Assembly (NCBI GenBank): GCA_003674045.1
Contig: PENC01000019.1
Coordinates: forward strand, 1-64,000
Origin: Streptomyces griseocarneus
GTDB taxonomy: Bacteria; Actinomycetota; Actinomycetes; Streptomycetales; Streptomycetaceae
Direction: 5' to 3'
Length of the DNA: 64,000 nucleotides
The position numbers were made by a program, and so were the translations under genes. The notes beneath the pieces were generated by a model. It made no database searches. It had not been told where the DNA came from and saw only the letters and a list, made by a program, of their open reading frames with translations. Below are positions 24,923-33,920 of this stretch, one piece after another. Every line of letters begins with the position of its first letter. Positions within the stretch are counted from its first letter, which is position 1.

Positions 24923-25396
24923 GTGATCCGCTTGTCCGGCACCGACATCATCGTCACCCCCCTGACCGCCACCGAGAAGAAGGTTCTCGAGCAGGTATCC
25001 CTTGGCCGCGAGGTGGCCGCCGGCGCGTCCGTGCTCGGCATGAAGCCGGGGACGTTTAGCGGTCACTCCGGTCGGATCGGTTTGAAGCTCCAGGTCAAGG
25101 GCCCCGCTGTGAAGGTGCAGATGGGATTTGTGGCCGGGTATCTCTGTCTGCCCGAGCCCATCCCGCTGCCGGAGGAGTTCAGCGACGCCGAGCGGCGTGT
25201 GTGGGAAGCGGTCGCACTGCACGGTGTGGCTGGTGACATCGCCAGGGCCGCTGGGGTGGACCAGTTCGACCTACCCGCCGCGGTCGCGGACCTCATGGGC
25301 AAGGCGGGTGCGGTCAACGTGGCCCACCTGGTCCGTCTCGGGCATGCATTCGGCATCCTCTCCAAGGATGCGACGCCACCGCCGACCGTTGCTTGA
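24923..25396 (+). CDS. DNA-binding protein with tandem GerE/LuxR-like HTH domains
   Basis: A 157-residue protein starting with GTG behind a perfect AAAGGAGAT site. Residues 13-65 (PLTATEKKVLEQVSLGREVA ... GTFSGHSGRIGLKLQV) match the GerE/LuxR_C pattern of helix-turn-helix regulators, and a weaker second copy follows (about 90-150, FSDAERRVWEAVALHGVAGD ...). There is no receiver or sensor domain, so activity would be set by expression level or partners. It heads rightward next to the leftward sugar/nucleoside block, as a likely pathway regulator. Confidence 0.7.
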   Translation: MIRLSGTDIIVTPLTATEKKVLEQVSLGREVAAGASVLGMKPGTFSGHSGRIGLKLQVKGPAVKVQMGFVAGYLCLPEPIPLPEEFSDAERRVWEAVALHGVAGDIARAAGVDQFDLPAAVADLMGKAGAVNVAHLVRLGHAFGILSKDATPPPTVA

Positions 25397-25514
25397 CCGC
25401 CCCGCCTTCTGCGCCTGGCCCGGCGCCCGCGAGGGGCGGCGGGAGTGCGCCTCGTGTCCGCGTCAGGCTGTGCTGGTCGTCGGACCGTCGTCACCAGCTG
25501 GACGGGGCCTCGCT

Positions 25515-25546
25515 CAGCCGGGCGCGATTTCGTCAGCGCCCGGCTG
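25515..25546. terminator. Bidirectional terminator hairpin
   Basis: CAGCCGGGCGC (25515-25525) pairs perfectly with GCGCCCGGCTG (25536-25546) around a 10-nt loop, between the convergent tandem-HTH and nucleoside phosphorylase genes. The 11-bp GC-rich stem without U-tract is typical of Streptomyces. Confidence 0.7.
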
Positions 25547-25547
25547 T

Positions 25548-26342
25548 CTACGACCGATGGGGTGAATCGTCGTGGAACTTGGCGAGGGCGCGGGCAGCGG
25601 CATGAAGGAGGGCGCCCAGGCCCTCGGCGGTCTGGGGTGTGTCCGCGCGCGGGGTGCGCTGGGCGAGCGAGTCCGCGATCGTGAATGCCGCGGCGACGGG
25701 GACTTGTCGGTGCTGGGCGACGGCGAGTACGCCTGCCGCCTCCATGTCGGCGGTCAGGATGCCTTCGGCCGAGTACCGGCTCACCTCCGCGGCGGTCTCC
25801 CGGTACAGGGCATCGGTGCTCCACGTTCGGCCCCGGTGATGTGCGCCCTGCGTGGCGAGTTCTGCGGCCAGCCGCGCCGTCAGGGCAACATCCGGTGCGA
25901 CGTACCGGGCGGGGGCGAGGTAGTGGTGGGAGAGGCCTTCGTCGCGTAGGGCCTCTTCGCAGATCACGAGGTCGCCGGGCTTGAGGCCGCGGTGCAGAGT
26001 GGCGGCTGTCCCGACGGTGATCACGGCGCGCGCTCCGAGGGCGATGAGCTGCTCCAGGACGAGCCCTGCGGCTGGGGCGCCCCGGCCGAAGCCGGAGCAG
26101 ACCACGACGTTGTCGTGGGTGAGGTGCAGATCGCCGGACACCCAGCGTCCCAGCGGCTGCGCGCCGCGCCGTACGGCTTCGGTGGCGAGGGAGCGCTGGT
26201 AGGCGAGGATAGCGCCGGCGGTGCCGGTGAGGTCGGCGCCGGGGTGGCGGCGGCGCACGTACGCGGCGTGCTCGGCGGGGTCGGTGAGCGCGGGGAGGGC
26301 GTGCTTGCCGGTGTAGAGGGGGAAGGAGAGCGGGCTGCTCAC
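25548..26342 (-). CDS. Nucleoside phosphorylase (PNP/UDP family)
   Basis: A 264-residue PNP/UDP-1 family enzyme. VVVCSGFGRGAPAAGLVLEQ (phosphate loop/dimer region), GARAVITVGTAATLHRGLKP, GDLVICEEALRDEGLSHHY, and DMEAAGVLAVAQ (ribose-binding Met-Glu) are family landmarks. Such enzymes reversibly cleave nucleosides with phosphate to base plus (deoxy)ribose 1-phosphate. The GTG at 26342 overlaps the radical SAM stop (GTGA). With RpiB and sugar-modifying genes in the same block, it could feed or assemble a ribose-derived product. Last gene of the leftward block. Confidence 0.85.
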   Translation of the reverse strand: MSSPLSFPLYTGKHALPALTDPAEHAAYVRRRHPGADLTGTAGAILAYQRSLATEAVRRGAQPLGRWVSGDLHLTHDNVVVCSGFGRGAPAAGLVLEQLIALGARAVITVGTAATLHRGLKPGDLVICEEALRDEGLSHHYLAPARYVAPDVALTARLAAELATQGAHHRGRTWSTDALYRETAAEVSRYSAEGILTADMEAAGVLAVAQHRQVPVAAAFTIADSLAQRTPRADTPQTAEGLGALLHAAARALAKFHDDSPHRS

Positions 26343-28144
26343 GTGGTGGCCGTCCGCTTGCTGAGCGCGTCCGTGAGGCGCTGTTCCTCGGCGGGGTCGG
26401 CCTCGTTGACGGTGTGCCAGGGCAGGACCGGATCCTCGAAGTGCCGCAGGTGGCGTGCGAAGTCGAGGCCGTGGAGGCGCATGGCGTGCAGCAGATCCTC
26501 GCGGGTCAGCGCGGTGAAGTCCGCGCCGTTGTCGTAGAGATGTTCCAGGACGTGGCCGATGCGTCGGTCGCCCCGCAGGCAGATGGCCTCCAGGTAGAGG
26601 CGGCTCGTCTCGCCGTACTGCACCCGGTAGTGCTCGTCGAAGGCCTGCCGACCGACGAGGCTGCGCAGCCGGTTGGCGATCTCCTCGACGTAGCCGTCGA
26701 GGAGGGCGGGGTCCGTCATCGGCAGTCGCTGGGCGGGGGTTCCGGGCTCGGGCATGAACTGGTGGATCTTGACGATCACGCTGGCGTCCTCGCAGTGGAG
26801 GCGCTCGCGGATGTCCTTGGCCCGGTCGGCGATGGCCAGGCGGTCCTCGGGCCGCTCGCCCGGCGCGCCGACGATGAAGTACAGCATGACGGTGTTGATG
26901 ACGTCCGAGGCCTCGCGGAGCCGGTCGATGGCCTTGTCGACACGCTCGGGGGTCATGGTTTTGCCGTACAGGGCGATCAGGTCCGGGTCGGTGAACTCTG
27001 GGGCGATGGTGATGATGCCGCGGGCCTTGGCCAGGTTCAGCTCGGTGAACAGGTGCCCGAAGTCGCCGAGTTCGTTGATGTCGCGCAGGTAGTCGGGGGT
27101 CATCTCGTCGGCGCGGACTGAGCCGATGATCGTGGTGACCGTGATGCCGCGGTCCGCGGCGCGGTTGCGGTAGGCGCGGATGTGGGCCAGCAGCGTGCTG
27201 CGGTGCCGGTACTGGGTGAAGGTCGGGGCGCTGATGATGATCTGCGGGACGCCGAGCTCCTCGAGGCGGTCGAGGTAGGCGGTGAGGGCTTCCAGGGGCG
27301 CCTCGCGGTAGGGCGGGATGCGCAGGGTGCAGAAGTCGCAGGAGTGCCGGCACCCCAGCAGGGGGATGATTCCGGCGGCGGTGCCGTCGGTGATCGGGTA
27401 GGCGAAGTGGGCCGTGGGGAGTTCGGCCAGCGTGAGCCACTGGGCGTGAACGGCCGCCGGGGCGGCGGGTGTCCGGGGCCGGACCGCGCTGACGCCTCCC
27501 CCGTCGGCCAGGTCGCATGCGTACAGCGAGGGCACGTAGAGGCCGGGGATCTGTGCGAGCTGTTCGTGCAGCGAGGTGTCCGGTTGCGGTGAGCGCCGGT
27601 GGGCGTGCACCGTGCGGATCATCTGGGGCAGGGATTTCTCGGCCTCGCCCAGGGCGACGACGTCGAGGTAGTCGGCGAGCACTTCCGGGTTGGCCAGGCC
27701 ACCTTGTCCGCCGACGACGAGCGGGTGCACACCGGAGACGCGGTCGGCGGTGCGCCGGGGGATGCCCGCGAGGTCCAGGAGACGGAACACGCTGTGCAGG
27801 TCGCCGGAGTTGGTCACGGACACCCCGACGATGTCGGCCTCGTTCACTGGTGCCGGCGACTCGATGCTGCGGTACGGCTCGCCTTCCGGGGTGGCGAGGC
27901 GCTTCCCGTCCTGGGTGAGGCAGTCGTAGTGGATGGCGCGCTCAGCGTGGGCCGGGAGGGAGAGGTCGCGGTTGATGAGGTCGTACAGGGACATGGGCCC
28001 GTTGCACATCAGCGAGTACCGGTGGCCGTAGGGGAACAGGAAGACCACCCGCAGGTCGTCCGGGCCGTGCCCGGTGGGGTACGGGCCGGCCAGGACCGTT
28101 TCGCGGGACCGGATGCTGGCGGTTTCCCGGTCGAGTTGAGTCAA
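26339..28144 (-). CDS. Radical SAM protein with cobalamin-binding-like N-domain
   Basis: A 601-residue protein. Residues about 85-190 (EADIVGVSVTNSGDLHSVFR ... LVVGGQGGLANPEVLADYLD) form a B12-binding-like domain, though the DxHxxG motif is not evident. The radical SAM motif is CRHSCDFC (CxxxCxxC, about 265-272), followed by an elongated barrel with GAPGERPEDR. It most resembles the YgiQ-like/UPF0313 and TIGR03960-type group of uncharacterised radical SAM enzymes. The start is a TTG at 28144 with AAGGGA upstream. Adjacent genes encode PLP aminotransferases and a nucleoside phosphorylase, so it probably rearranges or methylates a sugar or nucleoside. Confidence 0.8.
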   Translation of the reverse strand: MTQLDRETASIRSRETVLAGPYPTGHGPDDLRVVFLFPYGHRYSLMCNGPMSLYDLINRDLSLPAHAERAIHYDCLTQDGKRLATPEGEPYRSIESPAPVNEADIVGVSVTNSGDLHSVFRLLDLAGIPRRTADRVSGVHPLVVGGQGGLANPEVLADYLDVVALGEAEKSLPQMIRTVHAHRRSPQPDTSLHEQLAQIPGLYVPSLYACDLADGGGVSAVRPRTPAAPAAVHAQWLTLAELPTAHFAYPITDGTAAGIIPLLGCRHSCDFCTLRIPPYREAPLEALTAYLDRLEELGVPQIIISAPTFTQYRHRSTLLAHIRAYRNRAADRGITVTTIIGSVRADEMTPDYLRDINELGDFGHLFTELNLAKARGIITIAPEFTDPDLIALYGKTMTPERVDKAIDRLREASDVINTVMLYFIVGAPGERPEDRLAIADRAKDIRERLHCEDASVIVKIHQFMPEPGTPAQRLPMTDPALLDGYVEEIANRLRSLVGRQAFDEHYRVQYGETSRLYLEAICLRGDRRIGHVLEHLYDNGADFTALTREDLLHAMRLHGLDFARHLRHFEDPVLPWHTVNEADPAEEQRLTDALSKRTATT

Positions 28145-28271
28145 GGGTCGGTTCCCTTCAACATGGCCCGCGGCGCAGCTCCGCGCCCGCGGGGCGCCGC
28201 CATGCGGCGCGGGGGTGAGGGCGGCCGGGGCGAGATCCTCCCGGCCGTAGGGGTGTGTGCGGGAGCGGTGG

Positions 28272-29477
28272 CTATTCCGGGCGGTGGGTGCGGGCGATGT
28301 GGCTGGTGGCCTGGTGGATCGCGTCGCTGATCTCGTATTCCTCGTGCTCGCTGATCAGGGGGTGCAGGCACGGGCACAGCAGGCGGGCGGCGAGTTGTTC
28401 GGCGCGCGGGCAGGCCTGGCTCTGGGTGTGGGCGCGGATGTAGGCGTGGCTCAAGTAGGTGGGCGGGTCGTTGATGATGCTGCCGAGCCCGTACTGCTCG
28501 GCGAGGACGTCCATGAGTGCGTCGCGGCCCGCACCGGCCCAGGTCGCGGGGACGAGGAGGTTGTAGCGGTAGTACAGGTGCCGTCCGCCGGACAGAGTCG
28601 GGGGCAGCGTCAGGTACGGGGTGCCGCCCAGCAGCCGGGTGCGGTGGTGGGCGTGGGCGATCCGGGCCCGGTTCATCTCGTCCAGGCGGTCCAGCTGGAT
28701 CAGGCCGACGGCGGCCTGGGCCTTGGTCATCTGCTGGTTGGTGCCCCAGTGGCGGCTCATGCCGTAGGTGCGCAGCCGGCGCAGCCGTTCGGCGAGCGCC
28801 GGATCGTTGGTGGTCACCATGCCGCCCTGGCCGAAGGTCGTCATGAGCTTCTTCGTCTCGAAGCTGAAGACGGTGGCCCAGCCTTCGGCGCCGACCGGGA
28901 GGCCGGCGGGGGTGGTGCCGCCGCAGGCGCGGGCCGCGTCCACGATCACTACGGGAGGCCCGTGGACGGGGTGGGGGTGGCGGGCGGCGAGGTCGAGGAA
29001 GGGGCGGAGGTCGGCGGCCAGCCCGTTCCAGTGGGTGACCTGGATCGCCCGGGTGTGGTGGGTGAGCCGGTGTTCGACGTCGGAGGGGTCGAGGTTGAGG
29101 GTCAGCGGATCGGGCTCGGCCAGGATGAGGGTGCCACCCTGGTGGATGACCGGGAGGTGGGTGCCGACGAAGTTCAGCGCGCAGGAGATCACCTCGTCGC
29201 CGGGCTTCAGGTCGAGGGCGTGCAGGAGCATCTCCAGCGCGGTCCCGCCGCCGTTGAAGGCGATGGCGGCGCTGGTCTGTGTCTTCGCGGCGAACGCCTC
29301 TTCGAAGGCACGGATCCGCTCGGCGCCCCGCCAGCCGATGCGCCAGGGCCGGGAGTGGGCCATCACCTCCTGCACCGCGGCGAGTTCGGCGGTGGTGTAC
29401 CAGCCGCCTTGTGCAGGTTCGTCGGGCCAGCGCCGGGGCGCCCGGTTACGGGGAACGGTGCTCGAGTCGATGGGCAT
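28272..29477 (-). CDS. DegT/DnrJ/EryC1/StrS-family aminotransferase
   Basis: A 401-residue PLP-dependent sugar aminotransferase. FNGGGTALEMLLHALDL holds the N-terminal phosphate-binding region, VVIVDAARACGG has the PLP-ring-contacting Asp, and FSFETKKLMTTFGQGGMV contains the Schiff-base Lys. These enzymes transaminate keto-sugars, usually NDP-bound, or reduce 3-deoxy positions. The ATG at 29477 follows AGGAGAATTC. A second, distinct DegT enzyme lies at 30.3 kb, so two amination or dehydration steps are likely. Confidence 0.87.
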   Translation of the reverse strand: MPIDSSTVPRNRAPRRWPDEPAQGGWYTTAELAAVQEVMAHSRPWRIGWRGAERIRAFEEAFAAKTQTSAAIAFNGGGTALEMLLHALDLKPGDEVISCALNFVGTHLPVIHQGGTLILAEPDPLTLNLDPSDVEHRLTHHTRAIQVTHWNGLAADLRPFLDLAARHPHPVHGPPVVIVDAARACGGTTPAGLPVGAEGWATVFSFETKKLMTTFGQGGMVTTNDPALAERLRRLRTYGMSRHWGTNQQMTKAQAAVGLIQLDRLDEMNRARIAHAHHRTRLLGGTPYLTLPPTLSGGRHLYYRYNLLVPATWAGAGRDALMDVLAEQYGLGSIINDPPTYLSHAYIRAHTQSQACPRAEQLAARLLCPCLHPLISEHEEYEISDAIHQATSHIARTHRPE

Positions 29478-29544
29478 GGCGAATTCTCCTGGTGGTCCCG
29501 GTGATGACCGGCCGACGGCGCGGGCCGGGGGAACGCGACGGCCG

Positions 29545-30027
29545 TCAGCGCGGGGCGGGCTGCCGTGGGCGTTGCCGGTCTTCGAATGCGGTGATCAGCG
29601 CGTTTTTCGACGCGGCGCGCGAGGTGGGATCGAAGGTGTGCGTCAGCCACTGCCGCGTGAGCTGCCGTGCACTGTCCAGGGCGATGACGCCCTGTCCGAG
29701 GCAGAGGACCTGCGCGTCGTTGTGGGTGATGGCGTGCTCCACGCTGAGCGGGTCGTGGGCAGTGGCCGCGCGGATGCCGGTGACCTTGTTGCCGGCGATC
29801 GCCATGCCGATGCCGGTGTGGCACACCAGCACGGCCCGGTCCACGACGTGGGCGGTCAGGAGCTGGGCGGCGGCGAACGCGACCTCGGGGTACGGCAGGT
29901 AGTCGTTGTCGCCGATGGTGATAACGGTCTGGACGAGCGGGTGGTGGGCCAGGTCTTCGGTCAGGGCGGTGCGGTAGGCGGCTCCGGCCTGGTCCGAGCC
30001 GATGGCGATCCGCAGTCCTCCGGTCAT
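29545..30027 (-). CDS. Ribose-5-phosphate isomerase B-like (RpiB/LacAB)
   Basis: A 160-residue protein of the RpiB/LacA/LacB family: RIAIGSDQAGAAYRTALTED (conserved GSDHAG reads GSDQAG), VLVCHTGIGMAIAGNKVTGI (general acid/base Cys and the GxGxxxxANK-like loop), RAATAHD and NDAQVLCLGQGVI. The enzyme isomerises aldose and ketose 5-phosphates. The ATG at 30027 follows AGGAAGG, giving the normal family length. It has its own 243-bp upstream region containing phased repeats, so it may start a separate transcript within the block. Confidence 0.85.
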   Translation of the reverse strand: MTGGLRIAIGSDQAGAAYRTALTEDLAHHPLVQTVITIGDNDYLPYPEVAFAAAQLLTAHVVDRAVLVCHTGIGMAIAGNKVTGIRAATAHDPLSVEHAITHNDAQVLCLGQGVIALDSARQLTRQWLTHTFDPTSRAASKNALITAFEDRQRPRQPAPR

Positions 30028-30149
30028 GGGCGGCCTTCCTGGGTGTGTGCGGTGGTGGCGGTGCCGGGCCCGGGCGTACGGTCCCGGCGGCGGATCCACG
30101 ATGGGCGCGGCGTCCGGGCCCGGGAAGGCGTTGAGCCGGTGCGGCGTGG

Positions 30150-30176
30150 GTGCTCCGGGGAGCACTGGATGAGCAC
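30150..30176. promoter_or_regulatory. GGAGCAC dyad and 11-bp direct repeat upstream of rpiB-like gene
   Basis: GTGCTCC (30150-30156) and GGAGCAC (30159-30165) form a 7-bp dyad with a 2-bp spacer. A further GAGCAC at 30171 lies exactly 11 bp from the one at 30160. The same 11-bp-phased pair occurs at 37971-37988. It sits about 130 bp upstream of the RpiB-like start. Confidence 0.4.
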
Positions 30177-30270
30177 ACCGCCGAACGCTGTCACCGGCGC
30201 GCGAATGCGGCTACGGTGCGCCCGCCCGCGGTACCGCGGGCAGGTGAGGGCCGGGTGCGGCCGTGAGTGG

Positions 30271-31437
30271 TCAGGGCCACAGGGAGCGGACGGCGGTGAT
30301 GACGCGGGCGACGTCCTGGTCGGTCATGGCCGGGTAGCAGGGCAGGGAGAGCTGCCGTGCGGCCACGGTCTCGGTGACGGGAAGCGGCCGGTCGGCCATC
30401 GCCTGGTACGGGCCGAGGGTGTGCACCGGTTTGAAGTGGACGCTGGTGGAGATCTGGTGGCCGGCCAGCAGGTGTGCCGCCAGCTGGTCGCGGTCGGTGG
30501 GCGCGGTGTCCGGGTCAATGAGGACGGCGTAGAGGAACCAGCCGTGCTCCACGCCGGGCATGACCGCCGGTGTGCTCAGCCCGGGCAGGCCGGTCAGGGC
30601 CTGGGTGTAGGCGGCGGCGATCTCGGCGCGGCGCCGGGTGAAGGCGGGGAGCTTGGCGTACTGCACAGCGGCGATCGCGGCCGTCACGTCGCTCATGACG
30701 TATTTCAGGCCGGGCACGGTCACCTCGTAGTCGGCGGTGTTGCGTTTGCCGTGCCGCTGCCAGGCGGAGGAGTCGATGCCGTGCCGGCCCAGGAGCCGGG
30801 CCCGTTGGACGAGGTCGTGGCACCCGGCGAGGATGCCGCCTTCCCCGGCGGCGGCGACCTTGTTGGCGTAGAAGCTGAACGCGGCGAGGTCGCCGACGCT
30901 CCCGGCGCGCAGTCCGTCGCGGACGGCGTGCAGGGCATGGGCGGCGTCCTCGATGAGCAGCAGGCCGTAGCGGTCGGCGAGTTGACGGAAGGCCCGCAGG
31001 TCGCAGGGGTGTCCGCCGTAGTGCATGACGGCGATCGCCTTGGTGCTGCCGGTGATCGCGGCCTCGGTGGCCTCGGGGTCGATGTTGAGGGTGAGGGGGT
31101 CGACGTCGACGAAGACCGGGCGGGCGCCGGTGTGCAGCAGGGCATTGGGGACGGCGCAGAAGGTGAGGCTGGGGGTGATGACGTCGTCGCCGTGGCCGAT
31201 TCCGGCGGCGAGGAAGGCCAGGTGGAGGGCGGCGGTGCAGGAGGTCACCGCGAAGGCGTCCTCGGCGCCGAGCCGGTCGCGGACTGCCTGCTCGAGGCGG
31301 GTCGCCTTGGGGCCGTGGGTGAGCCAGCCGGAACGGAGGGTCTCCAGCACCTCGGCCTCCTCCTCCGGGCCGATCAGGGGCCGGTTCCACGGCAGGGGCG
31401 GGGCCGCGGCAGGCGCGGATGCAGGGGTGGGGCTCAT
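30271..31437 (-). CDS. DegT/DnrJ/EryC1/StrS-family aminotransferase
   Basis: A 388-residue PLP enzyme: TSCTAALHLAFLAAGIGHGD (phosphate region), LLLIEDAAHALHA (PLP-ring Asp) and FSFYANKVAAAGEGGILAG (Schiff-base Lys in the classic FSFxxxKxxxxGEGG). It matches the standard sugar aminotransferase group better than the copy at 28.3 kb, and likely transaminates a keto-sugar nucleotide. The ATG at 31437 overlaps the epimerase stop (ATGA). C-terminal HFKPVHTLGPYQ is also typical of the family. Confidence 0.88.
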   Translation of the reverse strand: MSPTPASAPAAAPPLPWNRPLIGPEEEAEVLETLRSGWLTHGPKATRLEQAVRDRLGAEDAFAVTSCTAALHLAFLAAGIGHGDDVITPSLTFCAVPNALLHTGARPVFVDVDPLTLNIDPEATEAAITGSTKAIAVMHYGGHPCDLRAFRQLADRYGLLLIEDAAHALHAVRDGLRAGSVGDLAAFSFYANKVAAAGEGGILAGCHDLVQRARLLGRHGIDSSAWQRHGKRNTADYEVTVPGLKYVMSDVTAAIAAVQYAKLPAFTRRRAEIAAAYTQALTGLPGLSTPAVMPGVEHGWFLYAVLIDPDTAPTDRDQLAAHLLAGHQISTSVHFKPVHTLGPYQAMADRPLPVTETVAARQLSLPCYPAMTDQDVARVITAVRSLWP

Positions 31438-32492
31438 CGTGGGCTCCAGGTGGTGTTCGCGTACTCGGCGTGCAGGCGGGTGCAGTCGCTGGTGCGCAGC
31501 GCGCAGATGCGGCCCGCGGCGAGGGAGGCGTTCAGGCCCTTGAAGTTGTCGTACTCGGGCAGGCCGGGGTCGCCGAGACGCTTGTCCTTGAGCGCGTCGG
31601 CGACTTCGCCGATGCCGTGGGCCAGGGGGGTGGGGCAGGGGTGAGGGAACGCGGCCGTGAGGCGGGCGAAGGAGGTGCGGTAGTCGCGGGCGTCGGCTTC
31701 GTCGCGCTCGGGTCCGCGCTCGATCCGGGTTCCGGGGAGGGTCTGGGCGACGGTCTGGGCGATCTCGGCGATGGTGTAGTTCTCCCGGTCGGATCCGATG
31801 TTGAAGACCCGGTGTCCGGCGGGGGCGGCGATCACGCGGGCGAGGACGTCGGCGACGTCGGCGACGTGGACCAGGGGGCGGCGCTGCCCGCCGCCGTTGA
31901 GCGGGATCCGGCCGGTCACGGCGGCCTGCGCGGTCATGCGGTTGACGACGGAGTCCAAGCGCTGGCGCGGGGAGAGGCCGTGCACGGTCGCCAGGCGCAG
32001 CACGGTCAGCGCGCCGCCGTCCAGGAGGGAGGCGAGGCGGCGCTCGGCGAGGACTTTGGACCGGGCGTAGATGCCGAGCGGGTGGGGTTCGGTGTCCTCG
32101 TCGACTGTTCCTTCGCGGCTGCCGTAGACGCTGCAGGAGGAGAAGAACACGTAGTGCGCGACTCCGGCCGCGCGTGCGGCCTCGGCGGCCAGCACCGGTG
32201 AGGCGTAGTTGAGTTCGACGGCCAGGTCCTCGTCGACGGCGCAGGCGGGCTCGCCGACCAGGCCGCCGAGGTGGACGACCGCGTCCGCGCCCACCGCCGC
32301 CGCGCGCAGGGCTGTGGGGTCGCGCAGGTCGGCGTGGACGAAGGCGCTGGCGGTGGGCAGCAGGCGGGCGGGGTCGTCATCGCGCTGGTAGATCAGGCCG
32401 TCGACAACGGTGACGTGGTGTCCGAGACCGGTCAGGTGGCGGGTGGCGGCGGTGCCGAGGTATCCGGCGCCGCCGAGCAGAACGATGCGCAC
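31434..32492 (-). CDS. NAD-dependent epimerase/dehydratase
   Basis: A 352-residue extended SDR. Cofactor loop GGAGYLGTAATRHL (about 7-20), Asp that selects NAD in VVDGLIY, SSCSVYGS with catalytic Ser, YARSK (YxxxK, about 142-146), and RRPLVHVADVADVL. These enzymes epimerise or dehydrate sugar nucleotides. The GTG at 32492 has AAGGAG upstream. It is coupled to the downstream aminotransferase, a classic pairing in aminosugar pathways. Confidence 0.87.
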   Translation of the reverse strand: MRIVLLGGAGYLGTAATRHLTGLGHHVTVVDGLIYQRDDDPARLLPTASAFVHADLRDPTALRAAAVGADAVVHLGGLVGEPACAVDEDLAVELNYASPVLAAEAARAAGVAHYVFFSSCSVYGSREGTVDEDTEPHPLGIYARSKVLAERRLASLLDGGALTVLRLATVHGLSPRQRLDSVVNRMTAQAAVTGRIPLNGGGQRRPLVHVADVADVLARVIAAPAGHRVFNIGSDRENYTIAEIAQTVAQTLPGTRIERGPERDEADARDYRTSFARLTAAFPHPCPTPLAHGIGEVADALKDKRLGDPGLPEYDNFKGLNASLAAGRICALRTSDCTRLHAEYANTTWSPR

Positions 32493-32540
32493 CAGGGTGC
32501 TCCTTGTCGGGATTGAAATGTCAGGGTGGGGGTGGGGGTT

Positions 32541-33920
32541 CTACGAAGCGCGGGCCGCAGAGGCCATGCCGGGTGGGACGGGCGGGGTGGCGGAGTGTGC
32601 GGGCGGCAGCGGGAAGGCCGCTCGCCCCAGCGCGGTCCCGCGCAGATCGGTCAGGCGCGGGACGAGCGTGAGGTCGAGCTGCTCTCTCGGGTGCAGGAGC
32701 CCGCGCTCGCAGGTCTCGGCCACCCACGCCGTGCAACGCGCCGATGGGGAGCCGAGGTTGATGCCGACTTCCCCCTTGGGCAGGAACCCGTTGAACGGTA
32801 CGGCGATGTGCTCACGGTTCCAGTAGTCGTACACGGAGGTGGCCTTGGCCTGTTCGAAGACCGTGAAGAGGGCCGGGTAGCGGGGCAGGGTCCGCATGTC
32901 GCGGAAGACCAGCTGGCCGGCCAGGTGCGGCGCGGCGTCAGCGAGCGTGTCGAAGGTGGCGGCCGCGTCGCGGAAGGTGACGGCGGCCGCGTCCTGGGAG
33001 GGGCCGAGCGCGACGCAGGCGAACAGGTGGGGCAGCCGGCGCCGGGTGTAGGCCGCGGCGCCGGGCGCCAGGCCGGGCTCGATCCGGCCGATCAGGTCCG
33101 TGAGCGCGTCGTGGCCTGGGGCGAAGCGGGCCAGGTCGAACAGGCGGTCCATGGAGGCCACGGCGTTGAAGGCGAGCTGCTTGTAGAGGCGGTTGTTCAT
33201 CTCGCCGAGCTCCGCGTACGCCCTCGTGGCGGGGCTGGTGGAGTGCAGCAGCAGGTACTCGGACAGGACCTCGAAGTAGAGGTAGCCCAGCAGCGGGAAG
33301 CGCGGCACGGCCGAGGAGAGCTGGTTGAGGAACGGGGCGTCGGCCATGGTGGTGCCTCGGGCGCCGGCGAGCAGCAGGTCTAGGAAGCCCGCGGCCGCGC
33401 GCACCTTCGCCACGGCCGCGGCGCGCAGCCGGGTGTCTTCGGCGTCGGTGAGGAAGCTGCGGTGGCGCTGGTAGGTGGCCAGGTGGATGCCGCCGAGGCG
33501 CAGGTAGTCCAGGCCCTTGGCCGGCGCGGGCTGTTCGGGGGTGACCTCGAAGACCAGGGTGCGGGTGTCGGTCTTGGTCTCCAGCAGGTACGCGCCGAGG
33601 TTGTGCGGGCGCAGACCGGTCGCGGCCGGGGTGAGCGGGGCGCCGTACAGGGCGCCGACCAGGCAGCCGGCGGCCCCGTAGAGCTCGCCGCTGGCGCGGA
33701 TGGCGTCCAGCGCGCGGGTGGTGTGCATCAGGTGAACGGGCCGGCCGCTGGTGAGCGTGCGGAGCATGGCGTTGCCGCGCAGCAGCCCCCCGTTGGGGGT
33801 GTCGTCTTCGAGGTGGGCGCGCCACTGGTCGGCGCTCGCGGCCAGGCCCGTCGGGCCGGGGCGCGGGGTGCGGGCGTGGGTGGCGTAGTCGGTGTGGACG
33901 TAGTCCCATCCGTCACGCAC
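32541..33920 (-). CDS. Hypothetical protein, 459 residues, coupled to HD gene
   Basis: Family not recognised. The first third has LMHTTRALDAIRASGELYGA (about 64-83), LVFEVTPEQ and YLRLGGIHLATY, spaced like the substrate-binding H-T...Y segments of the ADP-ribosyltransferase/RNA 2'-phosphotransferase fold; that is inference only. The rest is mostly helical (SEYLLLHSTSPATRAYAELG, NNRLYKQLAFNAVASMDRLF). There are no membrane segments or signal peptide. The GTG at 33920 overlaps the HD gene stop by 8 nt and follows AGGAGAT. Its place inside the sugar block suggests a specific biosynthetic or self-protection role. Confidence 0.7.
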   Translation of the reverse strand: MRDGWDYVHTDYATHARTPRPGPTGLAASADQWRAHLEDDTPNGGLLRGNAMLRTLTSGRPVHLMHTTRALDAIRASGELYGAAGCLVGALYGAPLTPAATGLRPHNLGAYLLETKTDTRTLVFEVTPEQPAPAKGLDYLRLGGIHLATYQRHRSFLTDAEDTRLRAAAVAKVRAAAGFLDLLLAGARGTTMADAPFLNQLSSAVPRFPLLGYLYFEVLSEYLLLHSTSPATRAYAELGEMNNRLYKQLAFNAVASMDRLFDLARFAPGHDALTDLIGRIEPGLAPGAAAYTRRRLPHLFACVALGPSQDAAAVTFRDAAATFDTLADAAPHLAGQLVFRDMRTLPRYPALFTVFEQAKATSVYDYWNREHIAVPFNGFLPKGEVGINLGSPSARCTAWVAETCERGLLHPREQLDLTLVPRLTDLRGTALGRAAFPLPPAHSATPPVPPGMASAARAS